Notes: a model not told the origin generated them from the sequence alone. A DNA stretch of 64,000 bases from Bradyrhizobium sp. WBOS07 (GCF_024585165.1 NZ_CP029008.1:1922001-1986000), one strand, 5' to 3'. Shown: positions 26,656-35,385, counted from the stretch's first letter. Program-made: numbers and translations.

Positions 26656-28182
26656 CTAAGCCCCGCCCGGCCTGCGGTCCGCCCAATAGGGATCGCGCAG
26701 CTTGCGCTTGAAGATCTTTCCGGTCGCCTCGCGGGGCAGCGCATTCAGGAACTGGATCTCCTTCGGCACCTTGAAGTTGGCCAGCCGGTCGCGCAGCCAG
26801 GCTTGCACAGCACCGGCGGAGAGCTGCGCGCCGGTGTCGGGCTCGATGCAGGCGCATAGCCGCTCGCCATATTCGGCGTCGGGGATGCCGAAGACGGCGC
26901 AATCGCGTACACCCGGCATTCCGATCAGCACGTTCTCGATCTCGGCGGGATAGATGTTGACGCCGCCCGAGATCACCATGTCGCGTTTGCGATCGCACAG
27001 GAACAGATAGCCGTCCTCGTCGAGATAGCCGACGTCGCCGACGCTGACGAGGCCGTCGCGCCCGGCCTCGGCGCGGGCCTGCGCCTTGCCGTGATAATCG
27101 AAGTCGGGCACCGCGGTCTGACGCATGTAGATCTCGCCGACCTCGCCGGCACCGCAGCGGCTGCCGTCGTCGCGAAAGATCCTGACGATGCCGCCTTCGA
27201 TGACGCGGCCGACCGTGCCGGGCTTCTTCAGGGCTTCCTCGGCAGAGTGCCACACCGGGATGCCGGTCTCGGTCGAGCCGAAATATTCGTTGATGACCGG
27301 TCCCCACCATTCGATCATGGCCCGCTTGATCTCGGGCGGGCAGGGCGCCGCGCCGTGCACGACGAAACGCAGCGACGAAAGATCGTACCGCTGCCTGATT
27401 GCTTCGGGCAGACGCAAGAGGCGCACGAACATGGTCGGCACCATGTGGATATGCGTCACGCGGTGACGCTCGATCAGCGCAAGCAGCTCCTCCGCGTCGA
27501 ACCGCGCCTGAAGCACAATCGTGCAGCCGCAGCGGAACGCCATCATGCCGTAGGAATGCGGCGCCGAGTGATACATGGGACCGTTGATCAGCACGACCTG
27601 GTCCTCGCGCGGCTTGATGCCGTAGGCGATCGCACCGACGCGTTCGGAGGCGGCGGCCTGTTCGGGCTGCATCGGCATGCGCCGCACGCCCTTCGGCATG
27701 CCAGTCGTTCCCGAGGTGTAGATCATCGCCGCGGCCCGTCGCGGCGGCTCCTGCGTTTCCGGATAGCCGTCGCGCCAGCGGTCCCAATCAGCCAGTCCGG
27801 CCGGCACTTCGGTCAGCTCCAGGGGAAGGGCGAAGGTCGCCGCGAGCTCGGGCGGCGTCCGAACCACGAAGAGACGGACATCCTCCGGAATGCCGCCGCG
27901 GATCTGCGGCAGCAGGTCGGCGTGGCAGACCAGGATATTGGCACCGCTGTCGGACAGGATGTAGCGGACTTCTTCCGCCTTGAGATGCCAGTTGATCGGC
28001 ACCACCGGGCTGCCCAGCGCAGCGGAGGCCGCGACCACCTCGAACAGGGCGAAATCGTTGCGCAGCATCATGGCGACCGGGGCGCCCTCGGCAAGCCCGA
28101 GGGCGCGAAGGCCGCTTGCCGCGCGCCTGATGCGCGCCTGGATCTCGTCATAGCCGATCCGGCGTTCGCCGCTGATGATCAT
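26656..28182 (-). CDS. AMP-dependent acyl-CoA synthetase/ligase
   Basis: A 508-residue ANL-superfamily enzyme. The AMP-binding P-loop is YTSGTTGMPKG (155-165), the adenine motif is NEYFGSTETG, the hinge region is LCDRKRDMVISGG, and the catalytic lysine is in REATGKIFKRKLRD near the C-terminus. It activates an organic acid to its acyl-CoA. The start at 28182 is supported by GAAGGGA about 9 nt upstream and by the short gap (23 bp) to the binding-protein gene. Confidence 0.9.
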   Translation of the reverse strand: MIISGERRIGYDEIQARIRRAASGLRALGLAEGAPVAMMLRNDFALFEVVAASAALGSPVVPINWHLKAEEVRYILSDSGANILVCHADLLPQIRGGIPEDVRLFVVRTPPELAATFALPLELTEVPAGLADWDRWRDGYPETQEPPRRAAAMIYTSGTTGMPKGVRRMPMQPEQAAASERVGAIAYGIKPREDQVVLINGPMYHSAPHSYGMMAFRCGCTIVLQARFDAEELLALIERHRVTHIHMVPTMFVRLLRLPEAIRQRYDLSSLRFVVHGAAPCPPEIKRAMIEWWGPVINEYFGSTETGIPVWHSAEEALKKPGTVGRVIEGGIVRIFRDDGSRCGAGEVGEIYMRQTAVPDFDYHGKAQARAEAGRDGLVSVGDVGYLDEDGYLFLCDRKRDMVISGGVNIYPAEIENVLIGMPGVRDCAVFGIPDAEYGERLCACIEPDTGAQLSAGAVQAWLRDRLANFKVPKEIQFLNALPREATGKIFKRKLRDPYWADRRPGGA

Positions 28183-28205
28183 GGCGTGTTCCCTTCCGCA
28201 AGACC

Positions 28206-29390
28206 CTAGCGATCGTCGAGCACGTCGCCGAAGCCGACCCAGCTCTTGCCGTTGAAGCGCCGGAGCTGCAGCTGCTGGAACGGCAGATAATCGTCGGGGC
28301 CGGTGCTCACGCTGATGCCCGGCAGCAGCAGCGGCAGCTTTACCTCCTTCAGTGAGGCGGCCTGGCGCATGATGTTGTCGCGGCTGACATCGTCCTTGCA
28401 CGCCTTCAGGACCGTCATCAGCAGCGTCGCGTAATGGTAACCGGCCGCGTAGTTGGAGTTGGAGAGGTCTGCGGTCGGCATGTATTGCTTCATGAAGGCG
28501 AAGTATTCCTTCACGCCGGGATCGCCGGCCCATTGCGGGTCCATCGTGTCCTTCTGGTTGCTCGACGAGATCAGGCCGACCGCATTGTCGAGCCCGGCCG
28601 GCTCCAGGAACGAGATCGATGACGCCGACGTCGGCACGAAGAACAGATCGGGCTTCCAGCCGATCTCGGCGACGCCCTTGATCATCTGCGAGGTGAACTT
28701 GCCGAGCACGACGCCGAACAGCACGTCGGCGCCCGACGCTTTCAGTGTCGAAAGTTGCGAGCTGATCGTCGGCGCGCTGGTCTCGTAGGTCTGCTCCGCG
28801 ACGATCATGCCCGCGGCCTTGTCGCCGAGCGCGCGCTTGAAGCCGGCGACATAGTCGCGGCCGAAATCGTCGTTCTGGGACAGGATGGCGATCTTCGCGC
28901 CGGGCTTGGTCCGCAGCACGTGCTTGGCGTAGACCACGCCCTCGGATTCGTAGGCAGCCATGCCGGGCATGGTCCACGGATATTTCTGCGGCTCGGCCCA
29001 TTTCGTCGCGCCCGAGAGCACGAACAGCTGCGGCACCTTCTTGCCGTTGAGGTAACGCTGCACGGCGCTGTTGGTGGCGGTGCCGAGCGAGCCGAACATC
29101 ATCAGCACCTCGTCCTGCTCCACCAGCTTGCGGGTCTGCTCCACCGTCTTCGGCGGCGAGTAGGCATCATCCAGCGTGATGAACTTGACCTTGCGGCCGT
29201 TGATGCCGCCCTCGGCATTGATCTTCTCGAAGAACGCCTCCTGGGTCCGTCCGATCGTCCCAAAGCCGGATGCCGGGCCGCTATAGGGCAGGGTCTGCCC
29301 GATCCGGATTTCGTCGCTGCCCTCGGCATGGGCACTGCCGCCGGCGAACGCCAGCAAGGATAGGCCGAACAGTGCGGCTGCCAGCTTCAT
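28206..29390 (-). CDS. Liv-type ABC transporter substrate-binding protein, orphan
   Basis: A 394-residue periplasmic protein with a signal peptide cleaved after AHA (residue 22). It has the family pattern IRIGQTLPYSGPASGFGTIG and NAEGGINGRKVKF. It belongs to the branched-chain amino-acid type binding proteins that also bind aromatic acids and amides. No Liv permease or ATPase gene lies in this window, so it must share a transporter coded elsewhere. It sits 51 bp after the nitronate monooxygenase gene in the same operon. Confidence 0.9.
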   Translation of the reverse strand: MKLAAALFGLSLLAFAGGSAHAEGSDEIRIGQTLPYSGPASGFGTIGRTQEAFFEKINAEGGINGRKVKFITLDDAYSPPKTVEQTRKLVEQDEVLMMFGSLGTATNSAVQRYLNGKKVPQLFVLSGATKWAEPQKYPWTMPGMAAYESEGVVYAKHVLRTKPGAKIAILSQNDDFGRDYVAGFKRALGDKAAGMIVAEQTYETSAPTISSQLSTLKASGADVLFGVVLGKFTSQMIKGVAEIGWKPDLFFVPTSASSISFLEPAGLDNAVGLISSSNQKDTMDPQWAGDPGVKEYFAFMKQYMPTADLSNSNYAAGYHYATLLMTVLKACKDDVSRDNIMRQAASLKEVKLPLLLPGISVSTGPDDYLPFQQLQLRRFNGKSWVGFGDVLDDR

Positions 29391-29441
29391 GATGTCCTCC
29401 CGTTGTCGTTGTCAGTCCAATCTCGTCGCCGGATCGCGCCG

Positions 29442-30416
29442 TCAGGCGGTCGCGCGCATTAGGAAATCCTGCCGGGCCTGGTCGAATTCTCCTTTCATCC
29501 GGTCCACGAGTTCGGCGACCGGCGGGGCATCCAGGATCTGGCCGATGCCCTGGCCCGATCCCCAGATATCGCGCCACGCCTTCGACTTCATGTTGCCGCC
29601 GGAGCCGAAGTTCATTTTGGATTTGTCGGCTGCGGGAAGATTGCCCGGATCAAGCCCTGCGGCCGCGATCGACGGTCCCAGATAATTGCCGTGCACGCCG
29701 GTGAATAGGTTGGTGTAGACGATGTCGTGCGCGGCGTGCTGCGTCAGCGCGGACTTGTAGGCTTCGTCGGCATTGGCTTCCTGCGTCGCGATGAACCGCG
29801 TGCCCATATAAGCGAGGTCGGCACCGAGCGTCAGCGCGGAGGCGATGCCGAAACCGTCGCTGATCGCGCCCGACAGCAGGATCGCGCCGCCGAACCATTG
29901 CTTGACCTCGCGCACCAGCGCGAAGGGCGACAGCGTGCCGGCGTGTCCGCCGGCGCCGGCGCAGACCAGGATCAGGCCGTCGACGCCCTGCTCGGCGGCC
30001 TTGCGCGCGTGCTTGACGTTGATGACGTCGTGGAACACGAGGCCGCCATAGGAATGCGCGGCCTCGACGATCTCGGCCGGCGGCCGCAGCGAGGTGATGA
30101 TGATGGGCGCCTTGTGCCTGACGCAGGTCTCCATGTCCTTCATCAGCCGGTCGTTGGAGGCATGGCAGATCTGGTTGACGGCGTAGGGCGCGACCTTCTT
30201 GCCGGGATTGCGCGATTTGTATTCGCCGAGCTCGTCCTCGATCCGGCTCAGCCACTCGTCGAGCTTCTCGACCGGACGGGCGTTGAGCGCGGGAAACGAG
30301 CCGACCACGCCCGCCTTGCACTGGGCGATCACCAGCTCCGGGCCGGAAACGATGAAGAGGGGTGAGCCGACGACGGGCAGCTCCAGGGAATTCCTGAGCA
30401 AGGCGGGCAGTGCCAT
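29442..30416 (-). CDS. Nitronate monooxygenase-family FMN enzyme
   Basis: A 324-residue TIM-barrel flavoprotein of the NMO/2-nitropropane dioxygenase family. The catalytic histidine is in CAGAGGHAGTLSPFAL, and LLSGAISDGFGIASALTLGA with MGTRFIATQEA binds the FMN phosphate. The start at 30416 has a strong AGGAGG 6 nt upstream. It is the first gene of the minus-strand cluster, divergent from lysR across a paired operator. Such enzymes oxidise alkyl nitronates, though many members act on other substrates. Confidence 0.9.
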   Translation of the reverse strand: MALPALLRNSLELPVVGSPLFIVSGPELVIAQCKAGVVGSFPALNARPVEKLDEWLSRIEDELGEYKSRNPGKKVAPYAVNQICHASNDRLMKDMETCVRHKAPIIITSLRPPAEIVEAAHSYGGLVFHDVINVKHARKAAEQGVDGLILVCAGAGGHAGTLSPFALVREVKQWFGGAILLSGAISDGFGIASALTLGADLAYMGTRFIATQEANADEAYKSALTQHAAHDIVYTNLFTGVHGNYLGPSIAAAGLDPGNLPAADKSKMNFGSGGNMKSKAWRDIWGSGQGIGQILDAPPVAELVDRMKGEFDQARQDFLMRATA

Positions 30417-30548
30417 CCGATCCTCCTGACGACGCACGTCAGCGGCCTGCCGGCCGATGATCGAGCGCTTCCATGTCGATTGTCGCGCGGGCGGGTGCTC
30501 CCCCTCGCGGTTTGGCGCACTATAGGGTTGGACGGGTGGCGCGAGATC

Positions 30549-30584
30549 GTTCAATATTGAACATAGGTCCATTCAGCTTTGAAC
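30549..30584. promoter_or_regulatory. Paired palindromic operator between NMO gene and lysR
   Basis: GTTCAATATTGAAC (30549-30562) is a perfect 14-bp palindrome. TTCAGCTTTGAAC (30572-30584) repeats the pattern TTCA-N4-TGAA exactly 22 bp, or two helical turns, further on. It lies just upstream of the lysR start and within the divergent promoter region, as expected for the LysR-type regulator coded next to it. Confidence 0.72.
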
Positions 30585-30594
30585 GGAGCCGGCG

Positions 30595-31482
30595 GTGGAT
30601 TGGGATCTCTGCAAGACCTTCGTCGCGGTAGCGGACACCGGCAGCTTCACCGCCGCGGCGCGGCGGCTGCACGCCAGCCACCCGACCGTCAGCCGCAAGA
30701 TCGCGGCGCTGGAGGCGCAGCTCGGCACCAAGCTGCTGGCCCGCGCTGCCGACGGCCTGGTGCTCACCGCCGACGGCCGCACCTTGCGCGAGCATGCGGA
30801 GGCGATGGCCGCCGCCGCGCTGCGCGCCGAGGCCGCCGTCGGCGCCGGCGGCCGCAAGGCGCGCGGCACGGTCAAGCTGTCGATCGGGGCGACGCTGGCC
30901 TCGCACTGGCTGATGCCGCGGCTGCGATCCTTCCTCGAAGCGCACCATCACATCCGGCTCGAGATCATCACGCATCCGTTTCCAGCCAGCGTGCGGCGCC
31001 GCGAAGCCGACGTGGTGCTGCGTCCGGTCGACAGCGGCGAGGAGAACCTGGTTGGCCGCAAGATCGGCCGTCTCGGCACCGGCTTCTATGCCTCGCGCGA
31101 CTATGCGGCCGGCCGGTCCTTGCCGGAACGCAGCGGCGAATGGAAGGGCCACAGCGTCATCGGCTTTGCGGATCAGGACTCCAATGCGCAATTGGCGCGA
31201 TGGAGCGATGCGATCACGCGCCAGGGCACAATGGTGATGCGCTGCTCGTCGCAGGGCGACATGCTGGCGGCGGTGCGCGCGGGAATCGGGATCTCCGCGC
31301 TGTCCTGCTTCGTCGCGGAGAGCTATCCGGACCTCGTGCGGGTCGCACCGCAGAAGCTCGTCAGCGTCGCCGATCTCTGGCTGCTCGCCCATCCCGATCT
31401 GGTCGAGCTGTCCGCAGTGAGGGCCGTGGTCGATTTCGTCGCCAAGTGCGCCCGCGCCGACCGCGAGCGGCTGCGGGGCTAG
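30595..31482 (+). CDS. LysR-family transcriptional regulator
   Basis: A 295-residue protein starting with GTG (GGAG 8 nt upstream). The winged helix-turn-helix is at the N-terminus (DTGSFTAAARRLHASHPTVS, about residues 15-34), and the substrate-binding domain covers about 90-290. It is divergent from the NMO/FMO cluster and probably regulates it and itself through the two TTCA-N4-TGAA sites. The inducer is unknown. Its stop overlaps the stop of the converging alkA-like gene by 4 bp. Confidence 0.9.
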   Translation: MDWDLCKTFVAVADTGSFTAAARRLHASHPTVSRKIAALEAQLGTKLLARAADGLVLTADGRTLREHAEAMAAAALRAEAAVGAGGRKARGTVKLSIGATLASHWLMPRLRSFLEAHHHIRLEIITHPFPASVRRREADVVLRPVDSGEENLVGRKIGRLGTGFYASRDYAAGRSLPERSGEWKGHSVIGFADQDSNAQLARWSDAITRQGTMVMRCSSQGDMLAAVRAGIGISALSCFVAESYPDLVRVAPQKLVSVADLWLLAHPDLVELSAVRAVVDFVAKCARADRERLRG

Positions 31483-32132
31483 TTTGAGCCCGCGAGCACG
31501 CCCTCGCGCTTCTTCACCGCGCGATAATAGCCCCACCACAAATGCGCCGCCGCGCCGCGCAGGGGACGCCAGGGCTCGGCGAGCGGCGCCATCTGCTTCT
31601 CCGTCGGCCGCGCCTTGAGGCCGAGGCCGATCCTGATGCCCTCCTGCACCGCGAGGTCGCCGGCCGGCCAGGCATCGCCATGCCCGAGGCAGAACAGGAG
31701 GTAGACGTCCGCGGTCCAGGGGCCGATGCCGGGCAGCGCGATCAGCGTGTGATGCGCGGCGTCAGCGTCTTCCTCGGCCAGCACGTCGAGGTTCAGCCGC
31801 TGCGCGCTAATCTCGCGCGCCAGGTGCTTCAGCGTCTTGATCTTCGCGGCGGACAGGCCGAGCCGTCCCAGCCGATCTGTTCGGGCGCGACGCACCGCGT
31901 CGTGGTCGAACGGATCGAAGGCCGCCGACAGCCGACCCCAGATCGCCGCGGCGCTCGCGGTCGAGAGCTGCTGTCCGCAGACGATGTGGGCAAGCCCCGC
32001 AAAGCCCGGCTCGCGCCGCCGCAACGCCGGCATGCCCGCGATCTCGAGCACCGGCTTCAGGCGCGGATCGCGCTTGATCAGCGCGTGGACGGCTTCTTCG
32101 AGATCGGATTGGGTTTCGAGATGGATGGTCAT
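31479..32132 (-). CDS. DNA-3-methyladenine glycosylase II-like (AlkA/HhH-GPD)
   Basis: A 217-residue protein with the helix-hairpin-helix motif LPGIGPWTADVYLLFCLG and the catalytic aspartate in WPAGDLAVQEG. It lacks the N-terminal methyltransferase and the long AlkA N-domain, so it is the short HhH-GPD form. It excises alkylated bases in base excision repair. It converges with lysR (4-bp overlap of stops). Confidence 0.88.
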   Translation of the reverse strand: MTIHLETQSDLEEAVHALIKRDPRLKPVLEIAGMPALRRREPGFAGLAHIVCGQQLSTASAAAIWGRLSAAFDPFDHDAVRRARTDRLGRLGLSAAKIKTLKHLAREISAQRLNLDVLAEEDADAAHHTLIALPGIGPWTADVYLLFCLGHGDAWPAGDLAVQEGIRIGLGLKARPTEKQMAPLAEPWRPLRGAAAHLWWGYYRAVKKREGVLAGSN

Positions 32133-32153
32133 GACAATCTGGCGAGCCCTCTG

Positions 32154-32306
32154 TCGTCATGGCCGGGCTTGTCCCGGCCATCCACGTCTCTCTGGCCACC
32201 GAGCATGTTTAGCATGGGAGAGCGTGTCCGTAAGTCCGTGACCTTGACACGCTCGCGGTGTGATACCGAAGAACGTGGATGGCCGGGACAAGCCCGGCCA
32301 TGACGA
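32154..32306. repeat. Composite element with a perfect 34-bp inverted repeat
   Basis: Positions 32154-32187 and 32273-32306 are exact inverse complements over 34 bp. Each arm holds its own small palindrome (TGGCCGGG-cttgt-CCCGGCCA). The 85-bp centre contains a third pair, GAGCGTGTC/GACACGCTC. This resembles rhizobial RIME-like intergenic elements. The right arm ends 10 bp before the gluQ start and would otherwise be read as a false N-terminal extension (DGRDKPGHD). Confidence 0.9.
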
Positions 32307-32316
32307 GTCCTTTCGC

Positions 32317-33189
32317 ATGGCGCCACCCGTTTTCCGATTTGCCCCCAGCCCCAACGGCTTCCTCCATCTCGGCCACGCCTTGTCCGCGCTGCTGAATTTC
32401 GAGCGCGCGCAGGAGACCGGCGGGCGGCTGCTGTTGCGGATCGAGGACATCGACGCGACGCGTTGCCGGCCGGAATATGAGGCGGCGATCTATGAAGATC
32501 TCGCTTGGCTTGGAATCTCCTGGGAGACGCCGGTGCGGCGGCAGTCGGAGCATCTCGCCGATTATCGCGCAGCGCTGGATAGACTGTCGGCGCTCGGTCT
32601 CGTCTATCCCGCCTTCGAGAGCCGGGCTGAGATCGCAAAGCTCGTTGCCGCACGCGAGGCCGACGGGCCGTGGCCGCGCGATCCCGACGGCGCGCCGCTT
32701 TATCCCGGCGATGCCAGATCATTGTCGGCTGACGAGCGGTCGCATTTGATCGCGTCAGGCGCGCCCTATGCGCTTCGGCTCGACATGCAGGCCGCCTGCC
32801 GCCATGCCGCCCGTCTGAGCTGGGTTGAGCACGGCGAAGGGCCAGACGGCGAGTGCGGCTCCGTGCCGGCGCGACCGCAGGCCTGGGGCGACGTGATCCT
32901 CGCCCGCAAGGAGATTCCGACCAGCTACCATCTGTCCGTCGTGGTCGACGACGCGCTTCAGGGCGTCAGCGAGATCGTGCGCGGCCAGGATTTGTTTCAC
33001 GCAACTTCCGTCCATCGCCTGCTCCAGGTGCTGCTCGGCCTGGGCGAACCGGCCTACCGCCATCACCGGCTGATTTGCGACGGCGAGGGGCGGAAGCTGT
33101 CGAAATCGAGCCGCTCGACCGGTCTGCGCGACTTGCGCGCGGCCGGCGTCACGCCTGCCGATATCCGCCAGCTGGTGGGATTAGGTTAA
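32317..33189 (+). CDS. gluQ: Glutamyl-Q tRNA(Asp) synthetase (GluQ-RS)
   Basis: A 290-residue truncated class I glutamyl-tRNA synthetase paralog lacking the anticodon-binding domain. The HIGH-like motif is HLGH (17-20), preceded by FAPSPNGFLHLGHA, and the KMSKS-like motif is K260-L-S-K-S. It charges queuosine in tRNA(Asp) with glutamate. The family zinc ligands are absent: where C-x-C is usual the sequence reads VYPAFESRAEI, and YPG is followed by D-A instead of a cysteine. The start at 32317 is preferred because upstream codons come from the palindromic repeat. Confidence 0.9.
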   Translation: MAPPVFRFAPSPNGFLHLGHALSALLNFERAQETGGRLLLRIEDIDATRCRPEYEAAIYEDLAWLGISWETPVRRQSEHLADYRAALDRLSALGLVYPAFESRAEIAKLVAAREADGPWPRDPDGAPLYPGDARSLSADERSHLIASGAPYALRLDMQAACRHAARLSWVEHGEGPDGECGSVPARPQAWGDVILARKEIPTSYHLSVVVDDALQGVSEIVRGQDLFHATSVHRLLQVLLGLGEPAYRHHRLICDGEGRKLSKSSRSTGLRDLRAAGVTPADIRQLVGLG

Positions 33190-33293
33190 GTTTCTCTGGG
33201 GGTTAGCGAAACGTCGCCGTGACTCCGGGTGTTTCGCCGTGCCATGCTCGGCAACAGCCCGGGGGTCCGAAGGGGATACTTCGAAGGGGATTC

Positions 33294-34565
33294 ATGGCGG
33301 CGAAGAAGCGCCCAGCGCGCACCACGAAGACGTCCAGGCGGCCGCCTCGGAAGCGGCCCGGGGCGGCTGGGCAGGTGCGCAAGCGCAGCACCAGGAGGGT
33401 CGCGCCTGATGTGGTCCAGGCGGCGCTCGCCGCCTTTGCCCATGAGGTTCGCACGCCGCTGACTGGCATTCTGGCGATCAGCGACCTGCTGGCGACCTCC
33501 GATCTCGGCGAACGGGAGCGGCGCTGGGCCGACACCATCAAGGCCGGGGCCGAGCATCTGGCGAGCCTTGCCACGCTGTTCGTCGATGCAGCCAGAAACG
33601 GCAAGGGGGCGGCGAAGGGCGGCAGCACGCTGCGGCAGGATCTGTTCGACCTGCGCACGCTCGCCCGCAGCGCCGGCGATTCGCTTGCGGGGCGCGCCGC
33701 GGCCAAGGGTCTCCAGGCCCAGGTCGAGATCTCCGACAAGCTTCCCGGCCTCGTGGTCGGCGATCCCGTCCGGCTGCGCGCAGCGCTCGAGAACCTGATC
33801 GACAATGCCGTGAAATTCACGGACCAGGGCGGCGTGGCGCTCGCGGTCGCTCCCACCAGGGGCAAAGAGAAGGGCAAAGCCAAAGGCAAGGACAGGGTCG
33901 GCATCGCTTTCGCGGTGTCCGACAGCGGCATCGGCCTCACCATGGGCGAGATCAAGCGGCTGTTCCGCCCGTTCACCCAGGCCAATGTCACCATCGCCTC
34001 ACGCTTCGGCGGCGCCGGCCTTGGCCTATCCTCGGTCAAGCAATTGGCGCGGGCGATGGGCGGCGACATCACCGTCGCACCGCGCCGCGGTGGCGGCGCC
34101 ACCTTCACCCTGACGGTATCGCTGGATGCCTCCGGACCGGACCAATCCAGCAAGGCGAAGGACGAGGCCGGGACGGATGCGGCCGCGGCGCTGCGCGTCC
34201 TCAGCGTCGAGGACAACCCGTTCGGCCGCGTCGTGCTCAACACGATCTTGACCGAGCTCGGCCATCATGCCGAGTTCATCGGGCGGGGCGAGGACGCTGT
34301 CGGCCGGCTGGCGCAAGGCGCTTTCGATGCGGTGCTGATGGACATGGTGCTGCCGGGCATCGGCGGCGTCGAGGCCATCAGGCGGATTCGCACCATGGAG
34401 GCGCCGTTGGCCCGGATCCCGATCATCGGGGTGTCCGGCCGCGGCGAGGACGAAGCGGCCTCGCGCGAAGCCGGCGCCGACGCCTTCCTGGTCAAGCCTG
34501 TGTCTCCGAGGGCTTTAGCGACTGCGCTGCTTGAAGCGACACGCCGTGAGGAAGCCGCGACTTGA
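33294..34565 (+). CDS. Soluble hybrid histidine kinase with C-terminal receiver domain
   Basis: A 423-residue protein with no membrane segment. A basic N-terminus (about 1-38) is followed by the HisKA domain with H50 in FAHEVRTPLTG and the HATPase domain (N box ENLIDNAVKF, 166-175; G1 DSGIG, 210-214; G2 GGAGLGL, 239-245). The receiver domain follows, with D350 in VLMDMVLPGIGG. A Lys/Gly linker lies inside the ATPase region (about 188-200). The start has GAAGGGGA upstream. Its last 74 bp overlap the end of the converging YihY gene. The signal sensed is unknown. Confidence 0.9.
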   Translation: MAAKKRPARTTKTSRRPPRKRPGAAGQVRKRSTRRVAPDVVQAALAAFAHEVRTPLTGILAISDLLATSDLGERERRWADTIKAGAEHLASLATLFVDAARNGKGAAKGGSTLRQDLFDLRTLARSAGDSLAGRAAAKGLQAQVEISDKLPGLVVGDPVRLRAALENLIDNAVKFTDQGGVALAVAPTRGKEKGKAKGKDRVGIAFAVSDSGIGLTMGEIKRLFRPFTQANVTIASRFGGAGLGLSSVKQLARAMGGDITVAPRRGGGATFTLTVSLDASGPDQSSKAKDEAGTDAAAALRVLSVEDNPFGRVVLNTILTELGHHAEFIGRGEDAVGRLAQGAFDAVLMDMVLPGIGGVEAIRRIRTMEAPLARIPIIGVSGRGEDEAASREAGADAFLVKPVSPRALATALLEATRREEAAT

Positions 34566-35385
34566 TGATCGCGGCGTTGAGCTCGCCGCCGTAAACGAAG
34601 ATCGCGGCGATGAAGTACAGAAACACCAGCGCGATGATGACCGAGGCAAGCCCCGCATACATGGTCACGTAATTGTTGGCGAAGCGCGCCAGATATTGTC
34701 CGAACACGATGCTCGAGATCAGCGATGCCACGATGGTGAAGACGATGCCCGGCAGGATCTGGAGGAAGCTGCGGCGCCCCGCCGGCAGCCAAGCGTGCAG
34801 GATGAGCAGCGCCACCACCAGCGCGCCGATGGAGATGCCGTAGCGCACCCAGGTGAGAATGCTTTCGTTGGATTCGACGAACAGGGGAATGTGGCGCCGC
34901 GTCGCCTCGATGATCAGCGGGCCGAGCACGATCAGGAACGCCATGGCAAGGGCAGTGAAGGCCGCGATGATCGTATAGGCAATCGATTCCAGCCGGAGCC
35001 AGTACCAGCTCCGCATCTCGACCACCGCATAGGCGCGGTTGAGTGCGACCCGCAGCGCCTCGACACCGTTGGAGGCGAAATAGACCGAAAGCGCAGCGCC
35101 GATGGTGAGCAGTCCGGTCCGGGTCGTGGTCAGCACGTCATGGACCTCGCCGGAGATCGAATCGGCGACCTGCTTGGGCCAGACCTGGAGCATCAGGCTT
35201 GCGGCCTGGTCGGCGAGCTCCTTGGAGCCGAAGAAGCCGGCCAGCGAGGTCAGCACGATCAGGAACGGGAACAGCGCCATCAGTGTCGACAGCGCGATGT
35301 GGCTTGCGATTGCCCAGCCGTCGTCAGCCAGGAACGTATAGAACGCATCCATCGCGACGACGTAGATGTAGCGGACGGCTTTCAC
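34492..35385 (-). CDS. YihY/virulence factor BrkB-family membrane protein
   Basis: A 297-residue inner-membrane protein with six helices and the family patterns DDGWAIASHIALSTLMALFP, YFASNGVEALRVALNRAY and YLARFANNYVTMYAGLASVI. It was once called ribonuclease BN in error; the role is likely in membrane transport or integrity. The polar C-terminal tail (about 25 residues) is coded opposite the end of the hybrid kinase, a 74-bp convergent overlap. Confidence 0.88.
   Translation of the reverse strand: MKAVRYIYVVAMDAFYTFLADDGWAIASHIALSTLMALFPFLIVLTSLAGFFGSKELADQAASLMLQVWPKQVADSISGEVHDVLTTTRTGLLTIGAALSVYFASNGVEALRVALNRAYAVVEMRSWYWLRLESIAYTIIAAFTALAMAFLIVLGPLIIEATRRHIPLFVESNESILTWVRYGISIGALVVALLILHAWLPAGRRSFLQILPGIVFTIVASLISSIVFGQYLARFANNYVTMYAGLASVIIALVFLYFIAAIFVYGGELNAAIIKSRLPHGVSLQAAQSLKPSETQA

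Noticed and set aside
32260..32316. N-terminal extension of GluQ-RS
   Set aside because: The codons come from the arm of the palindromic repeat; the family starts at the APPVFRFAPSPNG segment.
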